Positions 22,176 through 30,846 of a stretch of 55,279 bases of DNA are shown one piece after another. The translations under genes and the position numbers were made by a program. The DNA lies in NCBI GenBank assembly GCA_947643715.1, contig CANRXB010000015.1:1-55279 (forward strand). Direction: 5' to 3'. The notes under the pieces are model-generated. The model was given only the letters and a program-made list of their open reading frames with translations, was not told the origin of the DNA and ran no database searches. This DNA is from an uncultured bacterium. GTDB taxonomy: Bacteria > Bacillota > Clostridia > Oscillospirales > Oscillospiraceae. Every line of letters starts with the position of its first letter. Positions within the stretch are counted from its first letter, which is position 1.

Positions 22176-23054
22176 TCAGCGGAGCTCTACGGTATAGCTC
22201 AGTTTCTTCACTTCGCCGGGGGCCAGACGTATGACGTGGGGCTTGTCCGCAAAGTCCCCGCTCTCGTCCTCCCACGCGGCGCAGCCGTGCCAAGGCTCCA
22301 GGCAGAGATATGGGGCCCCGGCGTTGGGCATGGTCCAAAAAGCGATCATGGGGAACTCTTCGAACTCCATATGGACGCCCCTTCCCCCGTCCTTGTGACG
22401 GAGGGTGACCCCTTTGGACCGCAGCCCCTCGAAGATCAGGGTATCTACGCGGTCGAAAACGGCGTGATCCAGCGGCAGGGTATCGGTGTGGTCCAAGCCG
22501 GGCCCCCGTTCGCCGTCCAGAAGGCCCTGGGCGGTAGGTATCATCGGCTGGATGTCCTCCACCTGGTCGAACACCAGGCGATAGTCCTCGAACCGCTCCC
22601 CCTCCCGCAAGGGGCAATTGATGCCCGTGTGGGCGCCCACACAGAACAGCAGCTCCTCCTCGCCTGGAGCTTGGACCTCGAACTGTGTGGAGAAGCCGGT
22701 CCCAGTGAGCTGGTGCCGCACCCGCAGCACGAACGGATAGGGATAGCGTTCCAGCGTCTCCGGGGAGTGCCGCAGCTCCAAGACCACATGGTCCTCTCCC
22801 TGTTCCGCCACCGTGAACTCGCTCTGCCGGGCGAAGCCGTGGCGGGCCATCTCGTAGCTCCGACCGCCGATCGACACCCGCCCGTCCTTCAGGTTGCCCA
22901 CGATCGGGAACAGGTTGGGATTGCGCCCCTGCCACGACTTGGGGTCGCCTCCCCAGATATATTCGACTCCCTGCTCGTCCCGGAAGGAGACCAGCTCGCC
23001 GCCCTTGGTCTCCACAGCGGCGGTATGCGCCCCCCGCTTCAGTTCGATCCTCAT
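22176..23054 (-). CDS. Aldose 1-epimerase family protein (LacX-like)
   Basis: The 292-residue protein begins MRIELKRGAHTAAVETKGGELVSF and has NPNLFPIVGNLKDG and GRSYEMARHGFARQSEF, the start of the aldose-epimerase beta-sandwich. The catalytic-type His (HGFAR near residue 72) and the AHTGINCPL segment near residue 144 are present. The overall pattern is closer to LacX/YeaD-like hexose-6-phosphate epimerase relatives than to GalM. The substrate is unknown; a sugar is likely given the nucleotidyltransferase 13 bp upstream. The ATG has GGAGGG before it. Confidence 0.88.
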   Translation of the reverse strand: MRIELKRGAHTAAVETKGGELVSFRDEQGVEYIWGGDPKSWQGRNPNLFPIVGNLKDGRVSIGGRSYEMARHGFARQSEFTVAEQGEDHVVLELRHSPETLERYPYPFVLRVRHQLTGTGFSTQFEVQAPGEEELLFCVGAHTGINCPLREGERFEDYRLVFDQVEDIQPMIPTAQGLLDGERGPGLDHTDTLPLDHAVFDRVDTLIFEGLRSKGVTLRHKDGGRGVHMEFEEFPMIAFWTMPNAGAPYLCLEPWHGCAAWEDESGDFADKPHVIRLAPGEVKKLSYTVELR

Positions 23055-23067
23055 GCTCCGTCCCTCC

Positions 23068-23994
23068 TCACTTCTCCGGCCACAGCTCGTCCGGATACAG
23101 CCCGGCCTTGGTCATCTCCGCGATGGCGGCGATCACGGTGGGCTTGTCCTCCCGGTAAGTGACGCCATACCACTTGTCCTCGCTGAGCAGCACCTGCACC
23201 CGGGCCTTGCCCTCGCCGATGAGCTGATCCACTACGCTGGGCAGGAAATATTCCGCTTTGGCGGGGGACTCTGCCAGGGCTTTGTCCAGGAACGCGGGGA
23301 ACCTGTCCTGTGTCTGCGTCAGGAAGCTGCGGTTGAACCCCCACAGGTTCATGGACACCAGGGTGTCCCCAGGGACGGACGTCCAGGTCTGCCCGCCGTC
23401 CTCGGTGAACCTGGCGTCGTCCCCGTCCTTCTCGATACAGGTACGCTCGTGGATGTCCCGCAGGGTCCCCTCGGGCCCCACCATACATACGCCCCGGGCC
23501 ACGGAACCGTTCTCCGTCACGGTGTTGCGCAGCCGGTAGCCCACCATGGCATACTCATATACCTCTCCGTCCGGATGGCTGCACAGATAGTCGTAGATCT
23601 TCTGGTATCCCTCCCGGCCATAGTAATCGTCGGCGTTGATGATGGCAAAGGGGCCGTCCACCACGTCCCGGGCGGCAAGCGCCGCCTGAGCGGTGCCCCA
23701 GGGCTTCGTGCGTCCCTCCGGCACAGTATAACCGTCGGGCAGATCGTCCATGCGCTGGAACGCGTATCGTACCTGCATATGCCGGGCCACCCGCTGGCCC
23801 ACCCGCTGTTTGAACTCCTCCTCGATCTCCTTCTTGATCACGAACACCACCGTTTTGAACCCCGCCCGCTGGGCGTCATAGATGGAGTAGTCCAAGATCA
23901 CCTGATCGTGTCCTCCCACCGGATCCAACTGCTTGAGACCGCCGTACCGGCTCCCCATCCCCGCGGCCATGATGACCAACACTGGTTCGTTCAT
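23068..23994 (-). CDS. Sugar-phosphate nucleotidyltransferase
   Basis: The 308-residue protein has the nucleotidyltransferase signature near the N-terminus (VLVIMAAGMGSRYGGLKQLD), where GMGSRYG binds the nucleotide, and INADDYYGREGYQKIYDYL near residue 125, where the aspartates would bind metal. It should make an NDP-sugar from a sugar phosphate and NTP; the exact sugar cannot be read from sequence. ATG 23994 is chosen because AAGGAG lies about 9 nt upstream; an ATG seven codons earlier is too close to its ribosome site. Neighbours are DUF3842 (47 bp upstream) and an aldose-epimerase-like gene (13 bp downstream). Confidence 0.88.
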   Translation of the reverse strand: MNEPVLVIMAAGMGSRYGGLKQLDPVGGHDQVILDYSIYDAQRAGFKTVVFVIKKEIEEEFKQRVGQRVARHMQVRYAFQRMDDLPDGYTVPEGRTKPWGTAQAALAARDVVDGPFAIINADDYYGREGYQKIYDYLCSHPDGEVYEYAMVGYRLRNTVTENGSVARGVCMVGPEGTLRDIHERTCIEKDGDDARFTEDGGQTWTSVPGDTLVSMNLWGFNRSFLTQTQDRFPAFLDKALAESPAKAEYFLPSVVDQLIGEGKARVQVLLSEDKWYGVTYREDKPTVIAAIAEMTKAGLYPDELWPEK

Positions 23995-24041
23995 CGTCCA
24001 TCGCTCCTTTTCCATCCTTCAAAATTTGAACGGCCACAGCG

Positions 24042-24461
24042 TCACCGGACGCCGTCCGTAAGGACGGCCCCGAGGCGCGCCACCGTTTCCTGCACCATTT
24101 GCCCCATGCTCAGCTCCTTCGTCCCCACCACGATGTTGTCGCAGTGCCCGATGGGCAGCAGGATGCGCTTCGCCCTGCTCTGCCCCGCCGCCAGCGCCAT
24201 GGCGGGGGTGATCTCCCCCAGCATGGCGTCGGCGATGACCACACCGATGGGCGCGACGATCACGTCCGCCCTCCGGCAGCACACCACCACGGCGTTCTCC
24301 CCCGTTGCCACATGGTCGGCTCCCGCCTTCAGCATGGCGGAGGCAGCCAAACTATTGGTGCCCACCGCCGTCACGGTCTCGCTTGGGAAAGCCTTTTTCA
24401 CAGCAGCCACAAGCTGCTTGCCGATGCCGCCTCCTTGGGCATCGATGATCAGGATATCCAT
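24042..24461 (-). CDS. DUF3842 family protein
   Basis: The 139-residue protein begins MDILIIDAQGGGIGKQLVAA and continues with AVGTNSLAASAMLKAGADHV, ATGENAVV and IVAPIGVVIADAMLGEITP. This is the strongly conserved pattern of DUF3842, which looks like a small Rossmann-type nucleotide or sugar-binding fold. No function is known. An AAGGAG site is 11 nt before the ATG. It is the first gene of an operon with a nucleotidyltransferase, an aldose-epimerase-like gene and ridA, so a link to sugar-nucleotide metabolism is possible. Confidence 0.85.
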   Translation of the reverse strand: MDILIIDAQGGGIGKQLVAAVKKAFPSETVTAVGTNSLAASAMLKAGADHVATGENAVVVCCRRADVIVAPIGVVIADAMLGEITPAMALAAGQSRAKRILLPIGHCDNIVVGTKELSMGQMVQETVARLGAVLTDGVR

Positions 24462-24494
24462 ACTCGCTGCGTCTCCTTGAAAGTCCTTTTCACA

Positions 24495-24523
24495 AATATA
24501 CCACATGAGTCGGAAAAAGTCAC
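24495..24523 (-). promoter_or_regulatory. Promoter for the DUF3842-ridA operon
   Basis: On the minus strand GTGACT (24523-24518), 17 bp, TATATT (24500-24495), about 34 nt before the DUF3842 start. Confidence 0.6.
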
Positions 24524-24796
24524 GCCAAAAAATAGCAGATCGCCAAAAACTCCAAGACCCGAGGCCCACACACCGTTTCAGGACCATGACGGGCTTTCCA
24601 GATCGCCCGCATCGTGGCGAGATGGAAAGGGCATATCGGAACAGGAGGCCGCCTCCATGCCCGTCAAGATCGTCCGGGGATGTACCGCCGCGGGCGGCGA
24701 ACTGCCGCAGCGGCAGTGGGGACATGCAGACGGATCATGAGGCGCTCAGTCAGGCGGTGTGCGCCGTGCGGGCAGGATCGCCCCTGGACGCAGCCA

Positions 24797-24836
24797 TCAA
24801 AAACAGCCGCATGATGCCAAAGCATCATGCGGCTGT
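24797..24836 (-). terminator. Intrinsic terminator of the M23 gene
   Basis: 15 bp perfect stem ACAGCCGCATGATGC and its complement (24803-24817 with 24822-24836), loop CAAA. On the minus strand it is followed by TTTTTG. It lies 50 bp past the M23 stop. Confidence 0.88.
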
Positions 24837-24886
24837 CTCCATTTTTTGGGGCTCGGCCCTATCAGGGCCCGTCCCTTCTATCGATC

Positions 24887-25672
24887 TTACTGTGCAGGCA
24901 GATAGTCGGCGGGATCCACAGGGTAGCCGTCCTTCAGCAGCGCATAGTGGAGATGGGCCTCCCTGCCGCGCTCAGACGCAGCGGTCTCCCCCACCGAGCC
25001 GATGACCGTCCCGGTCTTGACCCCGTCGCCCACTGCCACAGTGGGCACGGCCGCCAGATTGGCGTACTGGCTCACCAGCCCTTCCCCGTGGTCGATCTCG
25101 ACTACTGTGCCCATGAGGTCGTCCTGGTACATTGCGGACACCGTGCCGTTCGCTGCGGCCAGCACCTGGGATCCGACCGACGCGGCAATATCGACTCCGT
25201 TGTGGGTACGCCAGTCCCCCATCGTCTCATTGTAGGCCAATACCTCCACCGAGAAGCTGGCGATGATCGAGCCCTTCACCGGCCATGTAAAGACCAGCGG
25301 GGCTGGAGCCAGAGTGGGCGCGGGAGTGGGAGTGGGAGCGGGCGTAGGAGCTGCCGAGGGCGTAGGCTGGGCGGAAGGCTCCGGGCTCGCGGAGACCTGC
25401 GGGGACGCGGTGACTTGAGCCGACCCCGTTGCAGGAGGATCGGTGGGTCTGATGGTGGGCCTCACCGAAGGCGCAGCGGAGGGCTGGACCTGGATGGCCG
25501 CAGAGCCGGACGCCGGCTGATCCTCCACATCCGCCAAGCCGCTGCGAACGCCCTGGACCAGATAGTAGCCCGACAGGGCGATGGCCGCCACGCAGATCAG
25601 CACCACAAGATAGAAACCTTTTCCTGAAATGAAATCCCCTGCTTTTTCGATCCATGTTCGTTTGTTGTTCAT
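24887..25672 (-). CDS. Membrane-anchored M23 (LytM) peptidase, SpoIIQ-like
   Basis: The 261-residue protein has a short basic N-terminus, one membrane helix (about residues 21-41), a Pro/Ala/Ser/Thr-rich linker (about residues 50-125), and a LytM domain. The domain contains WRTHNGVDIAA near residue 155 and HLHYALLKDG near residue 240. Both parts of the Zn site (HxxxD and HxH) are kept, so it may be an active peptidoglycan endopeptidase. Topology and KGFYLVVLICVAAIALSGYY resemble SpoIIQ of spore-formers, which clostridia often keep with an intact site. The ATG at 25672 uses a GGAGGTGT site that is buried in a perfect hairpin. It has its own terminator. Confidence 0.83.
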   Translation of the reverse strand: MNNKRTWIEKAGDFISGKGFYLVVLICVAAIALSGYYLVQGVRSGLADVEDQPASGSAAIQVQPSAAPSVRPTIRPTDPPATGSAQVTASPQVSASPEPSAQPTPSAAPTPAPTPTPAPTLAPAPLVFTWPVKGSIIASFSVEVLAYNETMGDWRTHNGVDIAASVGSQVLAAANGTVSAMYQDDLMGTVVEIDHGEGLVSQYANLAAVPTVAVGDGVKTGTVIGSVGETAASERGREAHLHYALLKDGYPVDPADYLPAQ

Positions 25673-25674
25673 AA

Positions 25675-25709
25675 TGACACCTCCGGCCATATTGTGGACG
25701 GAGGTGTCA
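25675..25709 (-). promoter_or_regulatory. Hairpin burying the ribosome site of the M23 gene
   Basis: Perfect 11 bp inverted repeat TGACACCTCCG (25675-25685) / CGGAGGTGTCA (25699-25709). In the transcript the 3' arm contains the GGAGGTGT Shine-Dalgarno of the M23 gene, whose ATG follows 2 nt after the stem. Translation would need the stem to open. Confidence 0.75.
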
Positions 25710-25795
25710 CGATCTATACCAAAGATATGGCAAAAAACTGCCGGATGGTCATTTTATCTCAGCGAAGGCCCAGTTTTCCTCCGATCTCCAGCACT

Positions 25796-26929
25796 CTATC
25801 GCCCCTCCGCCGCAGCTCTGACGGGGAGCAGCTCCTCGTACTGCGCCCAGACGATGGGGAAAACTTCCTCCAAACGATACCCGGCGGCGCTCTTTTGACC
25901 ACGCTCTCCCAACTCTCGCCGCAGGGACTGGGAGCTCAAAAGGCGTAAGATCTGCTTCGCGAAGGCTCCGGCATCCCCATAAGGGTACAGCAGCCCTGTC
26001 TCGCCGTCTACGATCAGGTCCTCATGGCCTTTCACGCTGCTGGCTACCACCGGCAGTCCGGCGGACATCGCCTCCATGACGTTGAACGGCAGACCCTCGA
26101 TCCGGCTGGAGGAGACGGCAGCGTCCGCTGCGGCATACCATGCTCCCACATCGGACACCTGCCCCGGGAACACCACTCGATCGGACACGCCCAAGCGTCC
26201 CGCCAGCTCCTGACACTCCCGGCGCATCGTCCCGTCCCCCGCGAGCACCAGCACGACCTCTCCCGGGAGCTGCTCCATGGCACGGATCAAGACAGACTGG
26301 CTCTTGCGGCCCGAAAACTCCGCCGCATAGAAGAGCATGAACGCCTCCTCCGCAACGCCCGCTCCTTCGCGCACGCGCCGGCGCAGCTCAGAGTCCGGCA
26401 TATACAGCCGCGAGAGATCCACGCCCACCCCGGGGATATGTACCACCTTCCGGCCCAGGGCATAGGCCGACGCCGCGTCATAGTCCCAGCGGTTCATGGT
26501 GAGCAGCAGGTCCGTCACCGAAGCCGTCGATCGCTCCGCAGCCAGCAGCAGGCTCCGCTTGTGCCAGGGCGTCTGGTCGTCGAACAGATACCCATGGACC
26601 ATGTTCGCCACCAGCGGACGTCCCTTCAGCCCCAAAAGCGCCAGCCGTGTGAAAAATGCCGCCAGAGACGTGTGGGTGCTGATCAGATCGTATCCCTCTT
26701 CCCTGATCTTACCGCGCAGGACCGCAGCCGCCTTGAAATTCTTGGGGGAGCTCATGGATTTCTCGAAAGGGAGGTCCAGCGTGAGGTCCGCGTATGGGAT
26801 GGGCATCGGCTGCCCGCCGCAGGCGACGTGGACCGTCCACCCCTCCTCCTGGAAGCGCCGCAGGTAGGGCAGATGGAAATTCACGATATGGGAATATGTA
26901 GAGGCGGTGAACAGAACCTTTCGTCCCAT
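25796..26929 (-). CDS. Glycosyltransferase family 4 protein
   Basis: The 377-residue protein has the GT-B layout: an N-terminal acceptor domain starting MGRKVLFTASTYSHIVNFHL, and a C-terminal nucleotide-sugar domain with VLAGDGTMRRECQELAGRLG, GQVSDVGAWYAAADAAVSSS and the retaining-GT4 motif EGLPFNVMEAMSAGLPVVAS (the two Glu residues seven apart). It should add a sugar to a lipid-linked surface polysaccharide. The start is ATG 26929, where GAAGGGAG lies 5 nt upstream, 14 bp after the polyprenyl-phosphate sugar transferase gene. The last gene of the polysaccharide run. Confidence 0.92.
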   Translation of the reverse strand: MGRKVLFTASTYSHIVNFHLPYLRRFQEEGWTVHVACGGQPMPIPYADLTLDLPFEKSMSSPKNFKAAAVLRGKIREEGYDLISTHTSLAAFFTRLALLGLKGRPLVANMVHGYLFDDQTPWHKRSLLLAAERSTASVTDLLLTMNRWDYDAASAYALGRKVVHIPGVGVDLSRLYMPDSELRRRVREGAGVAEEAFMLFYAAEFSGRKSQSVLIRAMEQLPGEVVLVLAGDGTMRRECQELAGRLGVSDRVVFPGQVSDVGAWYAAADAAVSSSRIEGLPFNVMEAMSAGLPVVASSVKGHEDLIVDGETGLLYPYGDAGAFAKQILRLLSSQSLRRELGERGQKSAAGYRLEEVFPIVWAQYEELLPVRAAAEGR

Positions 26930-26943
26930 GGCCGCTCCCTTCG

Positions 26944-28335
26944 TCATTTGAGGGCCTCGCTGTTCACGAATTTCCCGCGGAACAGCGTGATCAGCAGGAT
27001 CTCGATATCGAACAGCAGGCTCCAATGCTCGATGTAATAGATGTCATGCTCCACACGGGCCTTGATGGAGGTGTCCCCCCGCAGCCCGTTCACCTGGGCC
27101 CAGCCGGTGATGCCCGGCCGGACCTGATGCTTCACCATATACAAAGGCACATCTTGCTTGAATCGCTCCACATAGTAGGGGATCTCCGGCCGCGGGCCCA
27201 CCAGGCTCATGTCCCCTTTGAGCACGTTGAAGAACTGAGGCAGCTCGTCCAGGGACAGCTTGCGCATGAACGCCCCGAACCTGGTCTTACGCCCGTCGTG
27301 GTCCGTGCTCCAGCCGGTGTCCTGCCCGCCGTTCACATGCATGGACCGGAACTTGTACATATAGAACCGTTTTTTCCCCAGCCCTACACGCTCCTGCTTG
27401 AAGATGACAGGTCCAGGCGAGGTCAGCTTCACTCCGACCGCACATAGCAGCATGGCCGGCGAGGACAGGAGGATCAGCACCAGCGATCCGGCGATGTCCA
27501 TGGCGCGCTTGCAGAACGCGTTGGCCCAGTTGTCCAGCGGGATGCGCCGCAGGTTCAGCAAAGGGATGCCCTCCAGCTCATCGAACTGGGGGTTGGAGGG
27601 CATGTATTTGGCATAGAACGGGATGATGGACAGCTTCGTCCCCGTCTTTTCACAGGCGGCGATGATCTCCGGCATCCGCCCATAGTCCTCAACGCTGATG
27701 GCGCAGACCACCTCGTCCGGACGGTGCTTGTTCAAGAGCTGCTCCAGCTTGTCGAAGCCGCCCAGACGCTTGGCCCCCGGCGGATCCACCATCTGCTGGG
27801 ACGCCACATAGCCGGTGGCATGATAGCCCAGCTCCCGCTGGGTATGGATGGTCTCCAGATAGGCCCGCGCCATCTCGCCGCTGCCCAGCACCATCACATG
27901 CTTCTGATTGTAGCCCTGCTGGCGGAAATACCGCAGCACCCCGCGCAGGATCACCCGCTTCCCGCTGAGCAGCCCTGTGCTCAGCAGGCACCAGATGCCC
28001 AGGGTCAGCCGGGAGAAGTCGATATAACGCTGAACGAACAGGATACTGAGCAGCACCGCCATCACCAGTCCGTTGGCCACCCAGAGCCGCTCCAGCTCCC
28101 GGCCCAGGCGGATCCTGCGGAATGACTGATACAGGCCGAAGGTGGCATAGATGAACAGTTGGGCGGCAGTCAAAAGTATGCCCAACAGCATATAATGATA
28201 CAACGGCACCGAGGGGACCCCCCCCTCCAGGATGGAGAAGCGGATCCAGAACGCCAGCGGCAGCGTGGCGTATAAGATGATCCCATCGGTGAGCACATGG
28301 AGCCGGTTCAGCAGCAGTTGATTCTCTTTTATCAT
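26944..28335 (-). CDS. Polyprenyl-phosphate sugar-1-phosphate transferase (WcaJ/WbaP type)
   Basis: This integral membrane enzyme starts surface polysaccharide synthesis by moving a sugar-1-phosphate to undecaprenyl phosphate. The 463-residue protein has four N-terminal membrane helices (within residues 1-130) and a Rossmann-like CoA-binding-type domain (VMVLGSGEMARAYLETIHTQ). A re-entrant helix follows near residue 285, then the catalytic bacterial sugar transferase domain with KRFYMYKFRSMHVNGG, KLSLDELPQFFNVLKGDMSL and VGPRPEIPYYVERF. All catalytic hallmarks are present. The ATG follows GAGAGA; the ligase-like gene ends 25 bp upstream. Confidence 0.93.
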   Translation of the reverse strand: MIKENQLLLNRLHVLTDGIILYATLPLAFWIRFSILEGGVPSVPLYHYMLLGILLTAAQLFIYATFGLYQSFRRIRLGRELERLWVANGLVMAVLLSILFVQRYIDFSRLTLGIWCLLSTGLLSGKRVILRGVLRYFRQQGYNQKHVMVLGSGEMARAYLETIHTQRELGYHATGYVASQQMVDPPGAKRLGGFDKLEQLLNKHRPDEVVCAISVEDYGRMPEIIAACEKTGTKLSIIPFYAKYMPSNPQFDELEGIPLLNLRRIPLDNWANAFCKRAMDIAGSLVLILLSSPAMLLCAVGVKLTSPGPVIFKQERVGLGKKRFYMYKFRSMHVNGGQDTGWSTDHDGRKTRFGAFMRKLSLDELPQFFNVLKGDMSLVGPRPEIPYYVERFKQDVPLYMVKHQVRPGITGWAQVNGLRGDTSIKARVEHDIYYIEHWSLLFDIEILLITLFRGKFVNSEALK

Positions 28336-28360
28336 ATTCTCTCTCTCAGAAGCATCTGTC

Positions 28361-30691
28361 TTACGTCCGCATACGTTCTATGAAAGCCCAGGTCTCGGCG
28401 TCCACATCGATCTGTCCCAGGTTTTCCCGGTTCCAAGCCTCCATCAGCTCCGCGATGTGCGTCACTCCCGCCCGGTAGACCTCTGTGTCCTGCTCGTACC
28501 GCTCCAAAAGATCGAAGGTGTCCTGCCATGCGGCATTGGCCGAGGATACATAGTCCACATACTGCTCCGCCATCTCCATCGCTTTTGGGATCTGCCCCGT
28601 CACCAAGTAATATTCCGCCAGACGGATCGGGATGGTGTTGGAGTGGATCTTTGCCAAACGCTCCGCATATCCGTTCGCCTTCTGCTGGGTCTCCGCATCG
28701 AGGTCCGGTTCTGTGGCCCATACCACATAGGTGAGCATATAATCCGCCCGTTCGAACAGGTCCAGGCCCATGGCCTCTTCCAGCTCCGGCAGCGTCCCGG
28801 CCTGGACCGCGATGCTCTGCGCCGTCATATTGCAGCCCAGCATGACGCCGAACACCACCATCAGCGCCGAGGCGCTCAGGGTCGCTCCGGTCCGGAAGCT
28901 CTGCTTGCCCATCCACGCGGGCACAGGGACCGCACTGCCGCAGCAAAGGTCGATGATCGCGAACACGCCGAACGCCATTGGCAGATACGGATAGGCGGAG
29001 AACACCAGCTCCACCGCGCCGTGCCCCACCATGAAGGCCAGGGCCGCGGCCAGGGCCGGGACGAGAGGCTGCTTCCTCCCCCGCCACACCGCCACGGCCG
29101 ATACCGCCAGGAGCCCCAGCAACAGCACGAGGCCCACGATCCCTGTCTCCGCCATGGTCTGGATATAGTGGTTATGGGCGTATTTGGTGGCATAGTGGAA
29201 GGTCTGCACGCTCCTCACGCCGTTCTCGAACGCCCCCAGCCCCAAGCCGATCACAGGGCTGCGCCGGAACAGCTTCAGCCCGTCCTCGAAAAAGACGAAG
29301 CGCTGGATGGCGTTCTGGTTCGCGAACAGGCCCTGGAGGCGGTTGGCCACGAAGCTGGGCAGGAGCTTGTACCCCAGCGGGATGGCGCCGGCGCCCCCCT
29401 CTCCCTCATAGGCCACCGACTCCAACCTGGACTGCCCGTCGGCCCGGAAGTTGAAATAGACCACCAAGCTGCCCTCGGGCACGGTGAATTCCGCCTGGGA
29501 CAGTGGGCCGGCATACAACTGGGTACTGGTGTGCATCATGGTCGCCGCGCGATCTTGGCTCTCGATGACTACGGACACCTCCCCGTCCGCCTGGGCCGTC
29601 AGGGCATACGTCCCCGGCGCGGGATAGCTGGAACGGCGCAGGGTCTCTCCCGCCTGGAGGGACACGCCGGTGGTCCAGTTGCAGGCCACCACGGCGAACA
29701 CCACCACCGCTGCCAGGACGGCGCCGACGAGGCACAAGACCGCCTTCCCGTGTTCGCTCAATCTGGCGGCTGCGCGCCGCCCGACGAACAGATCCAAAGC
29801 GCACAGGGCCGCAGCAGCGCCGATGGTGCACAGCAGCGGTATGGGCCGGACCCCGTCCCAAGCGGTCATAGAGGTCAGGGATATGGGGAAAGTGGCCAGC
29901 AGTGTCACCGTCAGCGTCTCCAGCATGAGCAACAGCAGGCTCGCCCGGCGCTCGCGGCTCTCGAACGCCAGGAACACCAGGAACGCGGGCACGATCATCA
30001 CGCACGCGCCCATACTGAACGCCAGCATGAACGCCAGAGAGTTGATCGACAGGCAGACCAGATGGACCGCCCGGGCCGCTTTCTTTTCCGTATAGACCGC
30101 CAGCCCCAGGCTCAAGAGCACACCGATGCCCATACAGCCGGCGAACACATTGGGGTTCATGAACACGGAGGTGATCCGCACCCCTTCCTCCACCACGTTC
30201 AGGTCGGTGTAATCGGGGGTGAACAGCTCCAGGAAAGCCAGCACCGGCGTACTGATGTACCGGGTGGACAGCAGATCGATGCTCACCAGCCCGGCGATGG
30301 CGGCGCAGCCTTCCAGGACCACCGCCGCCTGCCTGCCCGGATCGCGCTCTCCGGTGAACGCCAGGAACAGGATCGCCAGGCAAAAGGCGGCCAGCACCTT
30401 CAAGAACTCGTACAGCGCATATTTCCCCGACACTGCATACAGGTTGGACAGACCGTCCATCAGCACCACCAAGCCCAGGGCCACGATGGGCAGCTTGACG
30501 CGGTCCCGCACCTTTTCATAGAACAGGAACACCGCCGACAGCGTCAGCAGGATCAGCAGGATAGCCGTTGATTTGATCGTGGCCGCTGAACACAGGCAAG
30601 CCGTGAAAAAGAACAGCGCGGCGGCCAGGATCAGATCGACAGACTGCCATGCTGTCCGCACGGACGGGGGGATCTTCGTACCACGGGCCAT
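28361..30691 (-). CDS. O-antigen ligase/polymerase-like membrane protein
   Basis: The 776-residue protein has about a dozen membrane segments. The conserved Wzy/O-antigen ligase region is RRSPVIGLGLGAFENGVRSV followed by KYAHNHYIQTMAETGIVGLV (about residues 470-520). A periplasm-like insert of about 110 residues (335-445) separates two membrane blocks. The C-terminal 170 residues are soluble and rich in helices that look like TPR repeats (YYLVTGQIPKAMEMAEQYVD). It likely polymerises or transfers a lipid-linked glycan outside the membrane. The ATG has AAAGGTGAT upstream. It precedes the WcaJ-like and GT4 genes in one transcript. Confidence 0.9.
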   Translation of the reverse strand: MARGTKIPPSVRTAWQSVDLILAAALFFFTACLCSAATIKSTAILLILLTLSAVFLFYEKVRDRVKLPIVALGLVVLMDGLSNLYAVSGKYALYEFLKVLAAFCLAILFLAFTGERDPGRQAAVVLEGCAAIAGLVSIDLLSTRYISTPVLAFLELFTPDYTDLNVVEEGVRITSVFMNPNVFAGCMGIGVLLSLGLAVYTEKKAARAVHLVCLSINSLAFMLAFSMGACVMIVPAFLVFLAFESRERRASLLLLMLETLTVTLLATFPISLTSMTAWDGVRPIPLLCTIGAAAALCALDLFVGRRAAARLSEHGKAVLCLVGAVLAAVVVFAVVACNWTTGVSLQAGETLRRSSYPAPGTYALTAQADGEVSVVIESQDRAATMMHTSTQLYAGPLSQAEFTVPEGSLVVYFNFRADGQSRLESVAYEGEGGAGAIPLGYKLLPSFVANRLQGLFANQNAIQRFVFFEDGLKLFRRSPVIGLGLGAFENGVRSVQTFHYATKYAHNHYIQTMAETGIVGLVLLLGLLAVSAVAVWRGRKQPLVPALAAALAFMVGHGAVELVFSAYPYLPMAFGVFAIIDLCCGSAVPVPAWMGKQSFRTGATLSASALMVVFGVMLGCNMTAQSIAVQAGTLPELEEAMGLDLFERADYMLTYVVWATEPDLDAETQQKANGYAERLAKIHSNTIPIRLAEYYLVTGQIPKAMEMAEQYVDYVSSANAAWQDTFDLLERYEQDTEVYRAGVTHIAELMEAWNRENLGQIDVDAETWAFIERMRT

Positions 30692-30722
30692 ATCGATATC
30701 ACCTTTCCTTTGGAAACTCCCT

Positions 30723-30784
30723 CTCCCAAACCTCCGCCAAACGCCGGAAATTTGGGAGAAGGAGGGGGCCGCAGCCCCCTCCTT
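30723..30784 (-). terminator. Tandem hairpins between the secreted-protein gene and the ligase-like gene
   Basis: Two stems: 11 bp perfect (30759-30769 with 30774-30784, loop CGCA) and 8 bp perfect (30723-30730 with 30751-30758). No T tract follows on the minus strand, so partial termination or RNA processing/stabilisation is as likely as full termination. Confidence 0.5.
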
Positions 30785-30846
30785 CCCGCTGGGTCTACTT
30801 ATCGGCCGGTCCGAAAAGGATCGGCAGGCTCAGGCATCGCCTTCCC

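Larger units (their letters stand above)
24462..24886. other. Intergenic region between the DUF3842 gene and the M23 gene
   Basis: 425 bp without a convincing gene. It holds the operon promoter at its left end and the M23 terminator at its right end. Between them a plus-strand stretch (about 24724-24816) reads like a helix-turn-helix fragment (DHEALSQAVCAVRAG, then SPLDAAIKNS) but runs into the terminator and on into antisense of the M23 gene. I treat it as non-coding or a remnant. Confidence 0.5.
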
